DNA of 64,000 nt, taken from assembly GCA_963581435.1 (NCBI GenBank), contig CAUZOL010000003.1, forward strand, positions 1-64,000. Direction: 5' to 3'. The DNA is from JABISG01 sp963581435 (GTDB lineage Bacteria > Planctomycetota > Planctomycetia > Planctomycetales > Planctomycetaceae). The position numbers were made by a program, and so were the translations under genes. The notes under the pieces were generated by a model, which saw nothing but the letters and a program-made list of their open reading frames with translations, did no database searches and was not told the DNA's origin. Shown here piece after piece: positions 45,101 to 53,900 of this stretch; within the stretch, counting starts at the first letter, position 1; each line of letters opens with the position of its first letter.

Positions 45101-46028
45101 GCCACGTGAGCGAATTGTTGCTGCCATAACTCACCGAGTAAACGTTGACGCCGGCCGGAACAGTGAAGACGAGAAGATTGACCGGAGCATTAACAGTCTC
45201 CAGGTGGAATTCCGCTTGCAGCTGTATTCCGTCTTCACGAATGATGTACGAGGGATTTGACTCCACCAGGACCAATGGCCGCGCTGCTGCCTGATCCGGC
45301 CGACGACGAATCGTGATTCGGCAGCGTGTTTGGCTTCCCAGTTCCAATTCCCATTCGTCGACGTCGCGTTTTCCCTTGTCATCAATCTGCCGGCTTTCAC
45401 CGATTGACGTGTTGACGAGGAATCCTTCTGGCAAAGTCAGCCGAATGCGACTGACCGCAGCGCTGGGAATTTGAACGTCGAATTCGACACTGCGCGGCAG
45501 CTTGCGACCGGTCAGATTCCAACGGCCAACTAACTCCGCGTTCTTGCCGTCGACCAGCAGCGCCGTTCTTCCATCCCCAAGAGTTCCCCAAGTCGCCGGC
45601 GCATCGGACCAGCTGATTTCAGAAACTGCCAGATTCAACGGTTCCAGCGACAACAGTTCCGCCTGTTTGCTGTCGTGCCGAATGTCGGCGTTCAGGCGGC
45701 CACCACGAAGATTGCTCCCGTCAAAGGTCGCCGAATACGTTGCCCGCTCGATCCAGGCTTTGCGCGGCTGTTGCGGTTTGGCTTGCGAGCGTTCCACCAG
45801 GTCTTTCAATATCCGCCCGCGGATCGGCACCCAATCACCCTTGGGCCAGCTGTCTCGTCGGTCGACGTTGACGTTGATCGGCGTTATCGAGCGTGTCAGC
45901 GGATCTGGGTCGGCGGATGTTGCTTCACTCGGCAGAACAAACGCCGCCGCCACGACAAACGGTGCAGCGCGAGCGCAGACGAAGCGAAGCAGGTTGGCAA
46001 GCGGTGCCTGAAATCCGGCGGTGATCAT
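39159..46028 (-). CDS. 2289-residue membrane-anchored giant, apparent fusion of two units
   Basis: The product has no recognised family. Layout: signal peptide (FVVAAAFVLPSEATSA); a long beta-rich extracytoplasmic region with many short Ig- or jelly-roll-like strands (AAVSRIRLTLPEGFLV); and a TM group near 1036-1103 (WLLAWLGTLGCLLCGLV; LIAGGCVVGTAVALLF). A second signal-like segment sits at about 1130-1150 (ALLLAVVLTVAQSFAQEE), then another 1030-residue beta-rich region and a last TM group near 2183-2269 (ENWMVAAVLLLIGLPLIPVV). Each half thus repeats 'signal, ectodomain, TMs', like the gene upstream. Start ATG 46028 overlaps the upstream stop as TATGA, so the two are translationally coupled. 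Large envelope or S-layer-associated function is a guess. Confidence 0.8.
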   Translation of the reverse strand: MITAGFQAPLANLLRFVCARAAPFVVAAAFVLPSEATSADPDPLTRSITPINVNVDRRDSWPKGDWVPIRGRILKDLVERSQAKPQQPRKAWIERATYSATFDGSNLRGGRLNADIRHDSKQAELLSLEPLNLAVSEISWSDAPATWGTLGDGRTALLVDGKNAELVGRWNLTGRKLPRSVEFDVQIPSAAVSRIRLTLPEGFLVNTSIGESRQIDDKGKRDVDEWELELGSQTRCRITIRRRPDQAAARPLVLVESNPSYIIREDGIQLQAEFHLETVNAPVNLLVFTVPAGVNVYSVSYGSNNSLTWRLIPDGDNHQLAVQLSDPLLGSSRPLRIAGTALSTLDKTWQLPQPRLKAALSTTGNLRNMKDEFFIGDQSKGLGNAVFMSGNLHLKVESPLELQSVDLRGFRQTATNSTPDVSSSLTFQQFLPDADLRLDVAYPELRRDVTLLTHVETSGKNWSMTAHVNLSTHAGKTFEAEFRLAPQWEVIEVRSPNDESAWTNWEVRRQKGGGRTLSIEFRESIAPGSSKSVEIVARRLPLPQSRPLRLPLLRPLKHSSAEQLVAVSHPAVAAPNLETGSGFHIVQPGEAPKFATDSDLWKKIESSSDGNALLLHSSDVSGEGRLRLEQLGPTIDAHIWITHKLDSAGLTEKVQARIRPKGGAVNRLKVYLTVSGDDVQWKLNSNGQAALDATRILIDQHDDWDLPHGGELWDVHLPRPLRREFTIVGTRTRNATASMMPTLAVFPGLDPFQGIVELQSGGELNVAAKVEGLNAIEAGSIDRQEFSEAAGRKSFGRLWSFQSARDSLLLRVREGASGAMRRPTATMDLQSILSEEFLGFDRHRATLTLLGGGQDDAFRFELPRPAVLLSASLNDVLVAPQRRGNEWILPYIGDGGRSVVRLEYQTPSAGGRLGQTRTIPVPNCEYTILEFNWEFATGPDVWVVREPNDMMLLDRLPQLFWTERFFGPLGRPINLAMFNPFSANSWATFRAAQSDAQGDKRQTAPQNFSPAGWTVNRATAPYLPGTLVVSTRRHSQAWLLAWLGTLGCLLCGLVMRVRHSKFRMGAFGYWLSICLFAAGLSPPFYSLIAGGCVVGTAVALLFPRRLLEKLRFRRHPEDLVPTGSTASYRAAPATALLLAVVLTVAQSFAQEEPAGNAVRSSGEPVAQRDTLPTESIRALVPNANADLRIRDEAIVYIERSTLTRLRLQADRSDEAESYLVSAANYIARVDEQNSVVVEARYKVYLLPAVRTARVVFPNARANPDHCMVNDRPQPIVLGKEGKQFSVELKSTSDDSLQDAASEFDVSMEFRPATDVSPRGDGYQLNIIAVASAHLQQEFSLAPGTIELNGARGEQVVAGDRRSLSVLLGKTSQFQVLWSKNAEPVQAPARLEAAVTTHVTVRPTWMELRYHVDYRVLSGEVDFVAWKLPHAFDNMVIRKVTLDGEPVDDFSAAALTKETSNLLVPFANSQQRDFAVDALMIVPVSMNGNGEIHVPTASLIVQSAQPYLISEVDNLLGIVVPPEFDITPLENDDGAQGIATETFATLAGDSDSVRPIQYAFDILQAERRLTFLLKSAVALRRVRMIQEGIVRGDVLKWTLTAELETSQAPVFRHRLRVPPELAIADISVREDEAERLVHWSRRGNSVELFLSEKSTGIQSIFLKGERRIPSAASVALPLVEIDQAEIIDSRLWMSYEPPSAVQLLESDALDEIEPNIAPSIGEGELESLEQYRLNSDERLPRIQVNSNGDQMRTEAIVSISQQSSAEWQVVYDFQFYSTNNGKPINQVHLRIPKRFVNRYRVESPSVNLSSDLQTDGSVRLTCGTKSKPAKSLGVRIVATLDTPPPGDWSLPEVDVEDVNPFDRYLLISKELELQPAGLGTDRVPPRALPVTVRRRAEIGSADDKWRAYIVESPGGSFFAGLAKVNSDVSRIPLVETRLVPNVGNKVFGRTTIWIAYLTDDEIELAWPRGLAVRALFIDGQPAVAIQLDESSHSLSIPIAQGAGPHLIDLHWSQPAVKSPSRWSPRRQPIPTPRMISVERSIIRMVPPEDSFYATGDQLEKIDEFDYALDKLEALFELNEPQSDGQQRPPLWNRLLRQHRMIEAQLSNSREASSSKPQWVARRERFDRIDQGIADIAARIAQDAPAAETQANDWPDVVGDSTIAKITPNRIVTLGRMAQSPSQSLPSISFWIVENWMVAAVLLLIGLPLIPVVCRLVKLDIGSWLSRNQPAAWALLGILWWTCLRPSELGIVLILISLIVAVWDRRRVSSETDFAVNVTSDESTGTATNSP

Positions 46029-49000
46029 ACATGACTTCCCGATTCCGGAGCCGTCATCGCTTCCCGGTCCGGCGACGCCACGGGTCGAACGACCGTTGGG
46101 TCCTCTGAGCCAGGCCCTCGAGCCGGCACCGACTCGACGGACGACAACGAAGAGAGCCGCGCGTTGAAATCGCTAGGCGATGACAGCGTCAGAACGGGCA
46201 CTCGTTTTTCTTGCAGCAGCGCACTATTGATCGATGCGGCCACCACCGCCAGTAACAATCCGAGTACTGCTGGTTGCAGTAGCAATTGCACCGGGGCCGG
46301 AAACCACAGCGCGATGGCCGACATTGCGAATGCAATAAACAGAAAAGTCAACACGTTCCGCGTCAATGGAACGTAAAGCAGCACAAAACCGGCAGCAAGT
46401 GAAAGTCCCGCACCGAGGAACACCACAATCGGTAAGCCCATCGTTCGGCAGTTCAACGATGCAGCCGGACCGAAACGGCTGAATTGATACGAATTTCCGG
46501 GTTCGGTTTTAATCCGATCCGCGGGGCCGTCAGCTGTATTGATCCAATCATCCAGCTCGGGCGCGGTGTGTGACGGGAGCGGTTGCCGACTCCAAAGCAA
46601 GCCGCGTCGCTGCCAGCGATATCCAGGCGTGTATTCGGCCGGTTGCGTGAACAACAATTGGTTGCCCGGCAGCGACACCTGCCAGATGGACTTCTCAACC
46701 CAAACGCCGGATGTGAACTCGGGGGCCACAAGTTTGTGCGGCCTGCTCCACTGCAGAGGAACAGCCTTGACCGAATGGAACTTAATCGTCAACAGTCGTG
46801 AGCCGCTTGTTGGGGCGTCGGAATCTTCGAGCCGAAAGAATCCGCGGTCAGCATCGAGTACGACAACCTCGGCCGGAGTCAATTGACGCTTCCCCCACCA
46901 AGCCGCGTCCATCACGATTGCGCGGGGGGGTAATGTGAGCGAAACGGCTGAGACTGTGCCGTCGATGCGGAATTGAGCGCGAGATTGGGCGACCCCATTC
47001 GAGTCCACGACAGTTTGAATCAAAACCTTGCGGACCTTAAAGTCCTGCGTCCACTTGCGAACCGAATCACTCAGCGTCAGCGCCGCGATATGCGGCGAAC
47101 CCTTCGCCATCCAAACCGACGAATTTCCAGAATCCGGCTGTGCTTCCCACATCTGCACGTCCACAGGGACGACATCGAGTCCACTGTCGTTGTCCCACTT
47201 CAATTGAGTCGAGGCCAACGGAGTGTCTGACGATTGCACCAACGGCAGTGTGAGGGAAGTGGAATTGCCGTGGGCAGGCACTTCAGCGACGTCAACTGTA
47301 AATCGTGCCACAATGTCGAATTCGCCGATCCGCGGCTCGGGCAGTATCAACCGAACCTCATAGAACGTTCCTTCATCTAAAGGCGTGGAATTCGGCGACA
47401 GATCAACGTCATCGCCCAGTGTAAATGCCACACGTTTTCCCAGTTCATTGGGAACGAGCAACAACACTTGAGTCAGCCGTTCAAAGGCCACGTTGTAAGT
47501 CATCCGCTGCGTCACCAGCAGTTTCTTGCCATCCAAGTGCATCTGGGCCGTTGTCCGCGTTGCAATTTCGCGGTCGTGAACGGTCACCTTTGATGTCAAT
47601 TCTTTTTCCGGCTCGTTGATTCGATAAGTAGCCCTCAAAAGCGAGCGGAGGTCTTCCGGGAGCGATTCCACACTCGTGCCGTTTGTCGCCGGCAATTGCC
47701 CCCCATTCGTGCCAGCTTGAGAAAGCTCGACCTCGACGTTTTTGGTGGCAAGCAATTCGAGAATTGTCGGCTGACCCGATAATGCTTCCACATAGGGCAA
47801 GCTCAATGGAATGCTCTTGTCCGCCGTGATCGGACGGCTCGCTCTTAGCTTCAATTCAAATGAACCCGTCTTTCGTCGTAACAGCGGAATTCGCAAGAGA
47901 CCTTCATCCAGTCGCTCGTTCGCTTGATCTCGGTTCAGCAAATCGACAGGGCCGACAGCCTCAATATTCCAACCCTCTTTGGCTGCGTTCGGCCAAAGAA
48001 CGGCAATCTCTGGAACCGCACCCCGATAGACTTGAAAAGTGAAAGACGCGTCGAGCTGAATGCTCTCGGGCGACATCTGCAGCCGCAACTTCGGCTTCAC
48101 CGTGAATCCCGGCTCAATTTCGTGCAGATCGAGAACCAGCCTGAATGGTTGCTTCAGAAACTCGTATGCCGTCGTTGCGTGCTCCCCGTCGGCTAAGTCG
48201 CCAACGTTGATACGATGCACAAAGCGGTCTTCCTGTTCCCGCCGGGTGATGCGAAACCCATCGAGACCACTGATTGCCAGTTCGCCCTTTTGGCTCCGGG
48301 CGCGATCAATCGCGAACCCTTCCAGGGTCAACTTTCCACCATCGCCGGGAAGGGGAGCTTCGAGCGTCCACTTCAATTCGACGGGACCTTTTGTCTGCTC
48401 CAAAAGTGTGACCGTCGCGTGTGTGCCTGCCCCCAGTTGGTGGTCGCTGTACGCTTTGCTTTCGACATCCAAATATTTGAAGCCGGCCGGCAAACGCACG
48501 TTGACTTTTGAAAACGTTCCCTGCAGAGCCTGAATCTGCTGGGTTGCTTCCAGCACCACCGACTCGCCGGTTAACTTCACGTTGATGACCGTTCGCGATT
48601 GAAGAACCGTATCGACCGGGCCTTGCTCTGCAAGCGGCTCCCACGACACGTCCAGACGACGGCCAAGCCCTTGGACTTCCAAAGTCGTTCCCAGCTTCGC
48701 AACCGATGTCGTCTTCACCCACGCTTCCTTGGGCGACACCTCGGTTGACAACTTTTCGATGGGGACCAGCAACTTCAACCGACTGACTGCAGTGGCGGGA
48801 ATCGTCAACTGCAGCCGACGTGCGGGCAACTGCTTCTTGATCGGAACAATCATCGACAACGTCAGAATGTGATCGCCTTTTCCACGCAGCCACCAATAGT
48901 ACCCGGTTTCCCGCTTGAAATCGTCGTCGGGCGTCGCTGTGCCTTCTCCGTTATACGAGTGTTCGATCAGCGTGGCTTCATTCAAATTCAGTGGAATTCG

Positions 49001-49519
49001 CAGCGGAACGTCGTCGCGGTTGATTTGAATGGCAATGGTCGCCTTCAGCGTTGCGCTCTCGTCGTCTTTCGCCAAACCTTCCAACGTGATCGACGTGATG
49101 CTGTAATCGGGGCTGTTCTGGCTGTTGCGCCACTTGAGATAACGCTCTAGTTCTTCACCCTTGAGCAGCAATCCTGGTTCGGTGTTCTTCCCGTTGTCGA
49201 TTGCTTCAACCGCAGGACTCGTCTTGGCCGGTTTCTCCACCGGCGTTGTTGTCGGATTGTCTTCGGCTGTCACTTCTTGAGCGGATACGACACTTGGAAT
49301 TACCCAAAGCAGCCCAAACAAACAGACGGCCAACATGCCAACCAAGCGAAGTTGCCCGTCGCGAGCGAAGCGAGCCGTAAACCCAAACCGACAGCTTGCT
49401 GTCGAACGTCGTATTGGATAGCCCTCCGACAGCAAGCTGTCGGTTTGGGTTTTCGCGCCGCTGCGCGGCTTTTGCCATCGGGGTTTCGGCGCACCCGCAT
49501 TGCCAGAACTACAGGCCAT
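46025..49519 (-). CDS. Large signal-peptide-bearing membrane protein, relative of the downstream giant
   Basis: From ATG 49519 the product is about 1164 residues. It has a basic leader, a signal-like segment (MLAVCLFGLLWVIPSVVSAQ), a Thr/Pro linker, and then beta-rich ectodomain with PATAVSRLKLLVPIEKL (compare AAVSRIRLTLPEGF in the downstream protein) and NVRLPAGFKYLDVESKA. Three TM segments lie near 1027-1102 (VVFLGAGLSLAAGFVLLYV; LLQPAVLGLLLAVVAAS), then a short Ser/Pro-rich tail. The start is uncertain. The frame is open to 49807, where it would overlap suhB. ATG 49336 would remove the 26-bp palindrome (49379-49452) from the coding region but leave a signal peptide without basic residues. 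The stop overlaps the next start. Function unknown. Confidence 0.75.
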   Translation of the reverse strand: MACSSGNAGAPKPRWQKPRSGAKTQTDSLLSEGYPIRRSTASCRFGFTARFARDGQLRLVGMLAVCLFGLLWVIPSVVSAQEVTAEDNPTTTPVEKPAKTSPAVEAIDNGKNTEPGLLLKGEELERYLKWRNSQNSPDYSITSITLEGLAKDDESATLKATIAIQINRDDVPLRIPLNLNEATLIEHSYNGEGTATPDDDFKRETGYYWWLRGKGDHILTLSMIVPIKKQLPARRLQLTIPATAVSRLKLLVPIEKLSTEVSPKEAWVKTTSVAKLGTTLEVQGLGRRLDVSWEPLAEQGPVDTVLQSRTVINVKLTGESVVLEATQQIQALQGTFSKVNVRLPAGFKYLDVESKAYSDHQLGAGTHATVTLLEQTKGPVELKWTLEAPLPGDGGKLTLEGFAIDRARSQKGELAISGLDGFRITRREQEDRFVHRINVGDLADGEHATTAYEFLKQPFRLVLDLHEIEPGFTVKPKLRLQMSPESIQLDASFTFQVYRGAVPEIAVLWPNAAKEGWNIEAVGPVDLLNRDQANERLDEGLLRIPLLRRKTGSFELKLRASRPITADKSIPLSLPYVEALSGQPTILELLATKNVEVELSQAGTNGGQLPATNGTSVESLPEDLRSLLRATYRINEPEKELTSKVTVHDREIATRTTAQMHLDGKKLLVTQRMTYNVAFERLTQVLLLVPNELGKRVAFTLGDDVDLSPNSTPLDEGTFYEVRLILPEPRIGEFDIVARFTVDVAEVPAHGNSTSLTLPLVQSSDTPLASTQLKWDNDSGLDVVPVDVQMWEAQPDSGNSSVWMAKGSPHIAALTLSDSVRKWTQDFKVRKVLIQTVVDSNGVAQSRAQFRIDGTVSAVSLTLPPRAIVMDAAWWGKRQLTPAEVVVLDADRGFFRLEDSDAPTSGSRLLTIKFHSVKAVPLQWSRPHKLVAPEFTSGVWVEKSIWQVSLPGNQLLFTQPAEYTPGYRWQRRGLLWSRQPLPSHTAPELDDWINTADGPADRIKTEPGNSYQFSRFGPAASLNCRTMGLPIVVFLGAGLSLAAGFVLLYVPLTRNVLTFLFIAFAMSAIALWFPAPVQLLLQPAVLGLLLAVVAASINSALLQEKRVPVLTLSSPSDFNARLSSLSSVESVPARGPGSEDPTVVRPVASPDREAMTAPESGSHV
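49379..49452. repeat. 26-bp perfect inverted repeat (REP-like) at the 5' end of the giant pair
   Basis: AAACCCAAACCGACAGCTTG... (left arm 49379-49404) and its exact reverse complement (49427-49452) have a 22-nt loop. Each arm contains a smaller near-palindrome (CGACAGCTTGCTGTCG). It lies in the open frame upstream of the signal peptide of the minus-strand gene, encoding KTQTDSLLSEGYPIRRSTASCRFGF-type residues if translated. Confidence 0.9.
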
Positions 49520-49736
49520 GCGCGCTTTGGATATTGCTTTTTGTGCGACTTGCATCAACGCGACCATCACCAAACTGAATTGCCGTCGGACGGCGAGATG
49601 TGACCTTCGAGAGACGTGCGCTGCCAAACAAGACGGAGAATGGATGTCGCCGTGGCGAACAGACAGCTCCCCTCCATCATATACGGCAGCCAAACCGCGA
49701 AACAGCACCTTTCTGCAATTGTTGCTGAGAATTCGA

Positions 49737-50516
49737 TTAAGCGAACAGTTGTTGCAATTGTTCGTGAATTGCGGCCCCGTTGCTGGCCAGTATGTCGGGT
49801 TCACCAATGTCGAAGCTCGATCCGTCGATTTTCGTCACCCGGCCCCCCGCCTCTTGAACGATAACCGCCCCGCCGGCCATGTCCCACGGCTTCAAGGTCG
49901 TGGAAAAATAGATATCCATACGGCCCGCCGCGACATACACCAAATTGAGCGCAGCGGAACCAGTGCGCTGCACAGTCTGTGCGACTGTCAAAGCCCGCAA
50001 AAACCGTTCAACCGCCGGATGATCCCGGTCGGCCACCACCGGCAAACTGGCAACCGCCATCGCCTGTTCCAGCGAATCGACACGCGTCGGCTTAATCGGC
50101 TGCCCATTAAGCGTAGCACCCTTTCCCCGCAGCGCGGAGAACATCTCGTCGCGATTCGGATCAAACACAACCCCCGCGATCAGTTCGCCATCGCATTCCA
50201 ACCCAATGGAAACCGCATAAAACGGAAATCGATGCACGTAATTCGATGTGCCGTCCAACGGGTCAATCACCCAGCGATATGGAGAGTCGCTGTTGATTTC
50301 CGACAGTCCTTCTTCGCCGAGAAAATTGTGTTCCGGAAATCGGCCGTGAATCAACTTGTAAATTGCGTCCTGCGAAGCCAAATCGGCCTCGGTCACATAA
50401 TCCGAGCGGCCCTTCTCGCTCACCGTGAATTTGGATGACCACTCATCGAGAATGCCCCCACCAAGCCGCGCGGCCTCTTCGGCCGTTTCCAGGAAGTCCA
50501 TCTCCGAGACTGACAT
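49737..50516 (-). CDS. suhB: Inositol-1-monophosphatase family protein (SuhB-like)
   Basis: A 259-residue cytoplasmic Mg-dependent sugar or inositol phosphatase. The metal-binding residues are intact: LGEEG (Glu68-Glu69), VIDPLDGTSNY (Asp85, Asp88, with Gly89-Thr90 positioning phosphate) and KPWDMAGGAVIVQEAGG (Asp near 213). Length is normal. Family members hydrolyse inositol-1-phosphate, and some act on fructose-1,6-bisphosphate or related substrates, so the exact substrate is open. The gene lies divergent from the TPR/A2M giant (385-bp gap with a tandem operator-like repeat) and upstream of the giant membrane pair on the minus strand, separated by about 220-400 bp. Confidence 0.93.
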   Translation of the reverse strand: MSVSEMDFLETAEEAARLGGGILDEWSSKFTVSEKGRSDYVTEADLASQDAIYKLIHGRFPEHNFLGEEGLSEINSDSPYRWVIDPLDGTSNYVHRFPFYAVSIGLECDGELIAGVVFDPNRDEMFSALRGKGATLNGQPIKPTRVDSLEQAMAVASLPVVADRDHPAVERFLRALTVAQTVQRTGSAALNLVYVAAGRMDIYFSTTLKPWDMAGGAVIVQEAGGRVTKIDGSSFDIGEPDILASNGAAIHEQLQQLFA

Positions 50517-50901
50517 ATTGCCCTTTCACGAATTCGCCACCACGTTCTGGGATGGTTTCGCGTCTGTAGATTTCAACAAACAGGAAGACGTCCGAAACAG
50601 ACAAATGTAACGGACATGTAACGGATTGTGACATCTGATATTGCCACCGTTCAGACGGAGGCATTATTGTCGCTGGTGTCACCTTTTGACAACCGCTCAA
50701 GCTGTCACATTACGCGGGCCGTACAGAATGACCCCATGGACTGCGAGTCTGCGATTATTTCGCCCGTTGTTGAATTTTCCTGGAGAATCTCGCCAGAAAA
50801 TGGCGTCTAATCCGTCTAGCTATTGAGTATTACGCCCACAAGAGCCCACGGGCCGCGCCCCGAGGGATCGAGCCACCAAACCCATTCGAGAGAACATCGC
50901 C
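50517..50901. other. Divergent intergenic region (suhB / alpha-2-macroglobulin-like giant)
   Basis: About 385 bases that must hold both promoters. A tandem 10-bp repeat (50605-50625) is the only repeat I see. TTGACA occurs at 50686-50691, but the -10 at the proper spacing (ATTACG) is poor. Short open frames on either strand are not supported. Confidence 0.45.
50605..50625 (+). promoter_or_regulatory. Tandem 10-bp repeat ATGTAACGGA x2, operator-like
   Basis: ATGTAACGGA occurs at 50605-50614 and again at 50616-50625, an 11-bp period that places both copies on one face of the helix. It lies 80 bp upstream of suhB and about 280 bp upstream of the giant. A regulator binding two direct half-sites would explain it; no regulator is assigned. 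Confidence 0.4.
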
Positions 50902-53900
50902 ATGAAATATCGCCACCTGTTCCTGAGCCTGCCGATTGTTTTGGCCACGGCGATGGCGACCGCGCAGTTCTCTCCGGCAGCGGAGGCCGATAATAAGGTG
51001 GCAAAACGTCCGTCGATCACGTCGTTACCGGCCGTCTCTCCTGCCGTGCAGAGTGCGTTGGCCGGCCGCGAATTCGCCAAAGCGATCGAATTGATCGACG
51101 CCCAACTGCAAAAAGGCAACGTCGTCGCGCCCGATTATCTGCTCTATTTGCGGGGTCGCGCTCAAACCGAGTTGCGAACGCTCGACGACGCGCTGCTCAC
51201 CTTCGAGACGTTAGGAAAACGGTATCCCAACAGCGTTTGGATCTCCCGTGCGCGGTTCGGTCAGGCCGACGTCTTTGCTCGGCAGCGAAATTATCGCAAA
51301 GCCGGCGAAATCTACCGTGCCGAAGCCGAGCGACTGCTCTCGCGCGGCCGCAAAGACAAACTGGCCGCCATCTATCTCGAATTCGCCCACCGCTACTTCA
51401 AGGGCATTCCCGCCAAAGACCCGTCGGCCAAACCGAAGCCCGATTACACCCAGGCACTCGCCTATTATCAGGAAGCGTTGAAACTCGAACCAAGCATCGC
51501 CGTCCGGCACGATGTCGAACCGCGCATTGGCCGTTGTTTTCACGAACTGGGCAAACACGGCGAAGCGATTGCCGCCTACCGCGGTTATCTCGCCCGCTAC
51601 GCCGACGAGAAGACGAAAGCCGACGACCGCACGCCAGCCGTTTCCGAAGTCGAAGTGCGGTTCCAGCTGGGCCGCTCGCAACTGGTCGCCGGCCAAAGAG
51701 CCGAAGCACGCAAAACCTGGCAGGATCTCGTTCAGCAGAAACCCGAATTCTTAAAGAAGCCGGAATTCTCAGCCGCGGAACGTTTGGCCGATGCAACCTA
51801 CCAAATCGCCCGGACATTCGGCATGCCCGCGCCAGGAACCGTCGGCGACTTGGAACTCGGAGTCGCCGCGCTGGAACGATTCTTGAAGGCGTACCCCAAA
51901 CACAAACTCGCGCCGCAGGCGGAGTTCGACATCGCCCAGGGCTACGCGCATCACGGTCGCTACGATCAGGCCATCGCGCAACTGCAATCGCTCATCGGCA
52001 ATGAAGCGCATGCAGAAACGAAGCAGATCGCCGACGCCCGCAAATTGCTCGGCGACTCCTATTTCGCCCAGAAGAAGTTCGTCGAAGCCATCGCCGCCTG
52101 GCGCGAATTCCTTGACAAACATCCCACCAACGCCGGTTGGGCCAACGTCCAAAGGCTCGTCATCAACAGCGAATTCCAGATGGGTGAGGAGCAACGGAGG
52201 CAGAAGAATTACGCCGCCGCCCGCAAACAGTGGGAAACGTTTCTCAACAAATACCCGCTCGATTCCCGTGCCGCGCAATTACTGCTGCGTTTCGGTGAGA
52301 TGAATTACGCAGCCGCCGTCACAGAACAGCGTAAAGAACTTGATGGCAAACAAGCGGGCGACGACGCGCCCGACTCGCGCCGGGTCACACCCGCCGCCCA
52401 GAAACTCTTCGACCTCGCCATCGCCGACTGGACGCGGCTCGTCAGCAAGTATCCCGGCAGTAACGAAGCGTCCCGAGCCGCCTATCTCATCGGTGTCACA
52501 CTGGAAGACCGGCTCGGCCGTCTGCCCGCAGCTTTGGAAGCGTACAAGAAAGTCGCCGGGGCATCGCAGTCGTTGGCCCAAAAACGCATCGCCGGCCTCA
52601 CGTCACATCGGCTCGAAGTCGTCACCGATCGCAAGTACCGCACCAACGAACGCGCGAAGATCAAACTCCGCACCCGCAATCTCGAAAAAGTCACCGTCGC
52701 CGTCTATCGCATCGACATGATCGACTACTTCCGCAAGATGCATCTGGCCGGCGGCGTCGAATCACTCGACATCGCACTCATCGATCCCGACAAGTCGTGG
52801 GAATACAAAGTCGATGGATACGAGAAGTATCGGCAACTCACCAACGAGATCGAAATCCCGCTGGAAGGCCCGGGCGTTTCGGCCGTCACCATCACCGGTG
52901 ACAAACTCGAAGCGACGACGATGGTCATCGTCAGCAACATCGACGTCATCGTCAAAAGCTCGCGAAACGAACTCTTCGTCTTCGCCGAAAACATGCTCAC
53001 GGGCAAACCGGTCCAGGGCGTCAGCCTGCTCGTCAGCGACGGCAGCAAAGTCTTCGCCGAAGAATTGACCAACAAAGACGGCATCGTCCAACACGTTTGC
53101 GACGAACTGAAAACTGTCAGCGACCTGCGCGTGTTCGCGATCCATGAAGGGCATGCCGCTTCCAGCGTGACCAGTCTCAGCGGACTCGACTTCGCCGTCG
53201 GGCTGGCACCCAAAGGCTACCTCTATTCCGACCGTCCCGCTTACCGCGCCGGTCAGTTGGTGCATCTCAAGGGCGTCATCCGTTGGGTCGATGGCGACCG
53301 CTTCGTCTTCAAAGAGGGCGAACAATACAGCCTCGACGTCTACGACTCGCGCGGCCGCGTGATTCACACGCAGAAAACCAAACTCAACAAATTGGGCACC
53401 TTCGCCGAAAACTTCACGCTGCCCGACACCGCACCGCAGGGCGATTACCGCGTCCACCTGCATCAGGCGGCCGACAAACCGTCGTACGAAACGTCATTTC
53501 AGGTTCACGATTACAAACTCGAACCGATCCAACTCGCTGTCGAATTGCCGCGCAAGGTCTTCTACCGTGGTGAGAAAATCACCGGAACGATCTCGCTCAA
53601 GTACTACTACGGCACTCCGTTGGCGGGCCGCACCATTCAATACCAACTGGCCGACGACCGCCTGCACACCGCCACGACGAACGACAAAGGCGAAGTCGCC
53701 TTCGAATTTGAGACCCGTCGCTTCAGTGAATCGCAGCCGCTACAACTGAACGTCACGTTTCCCGAACGCAATCTGCGAACCGTGGAATCAATTCTGCTCG
53801 CGACTCGCGGGCTGGAGATCGGCGTCACCACACTGCGCAACGTATACATTACCGGTGAAACGTTTGACGCCACGTTCAACGTCGCCGACGCCGCCGGCAA

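Noticed and set aside
49520..49807. Extended N-terminus of the minus-strand giant up to 49807
   Set aside because: It would overlap the 3' end of suhB, and the extra residues are Arg/Cys/Asn-rich with no family character.
50686..50714. TTGACA-N17-ATTACG promoter upstream of the giant
   Set aside because: The -35 is perfect but the -10 is poor; no alternative spacing gives a good hexamer.
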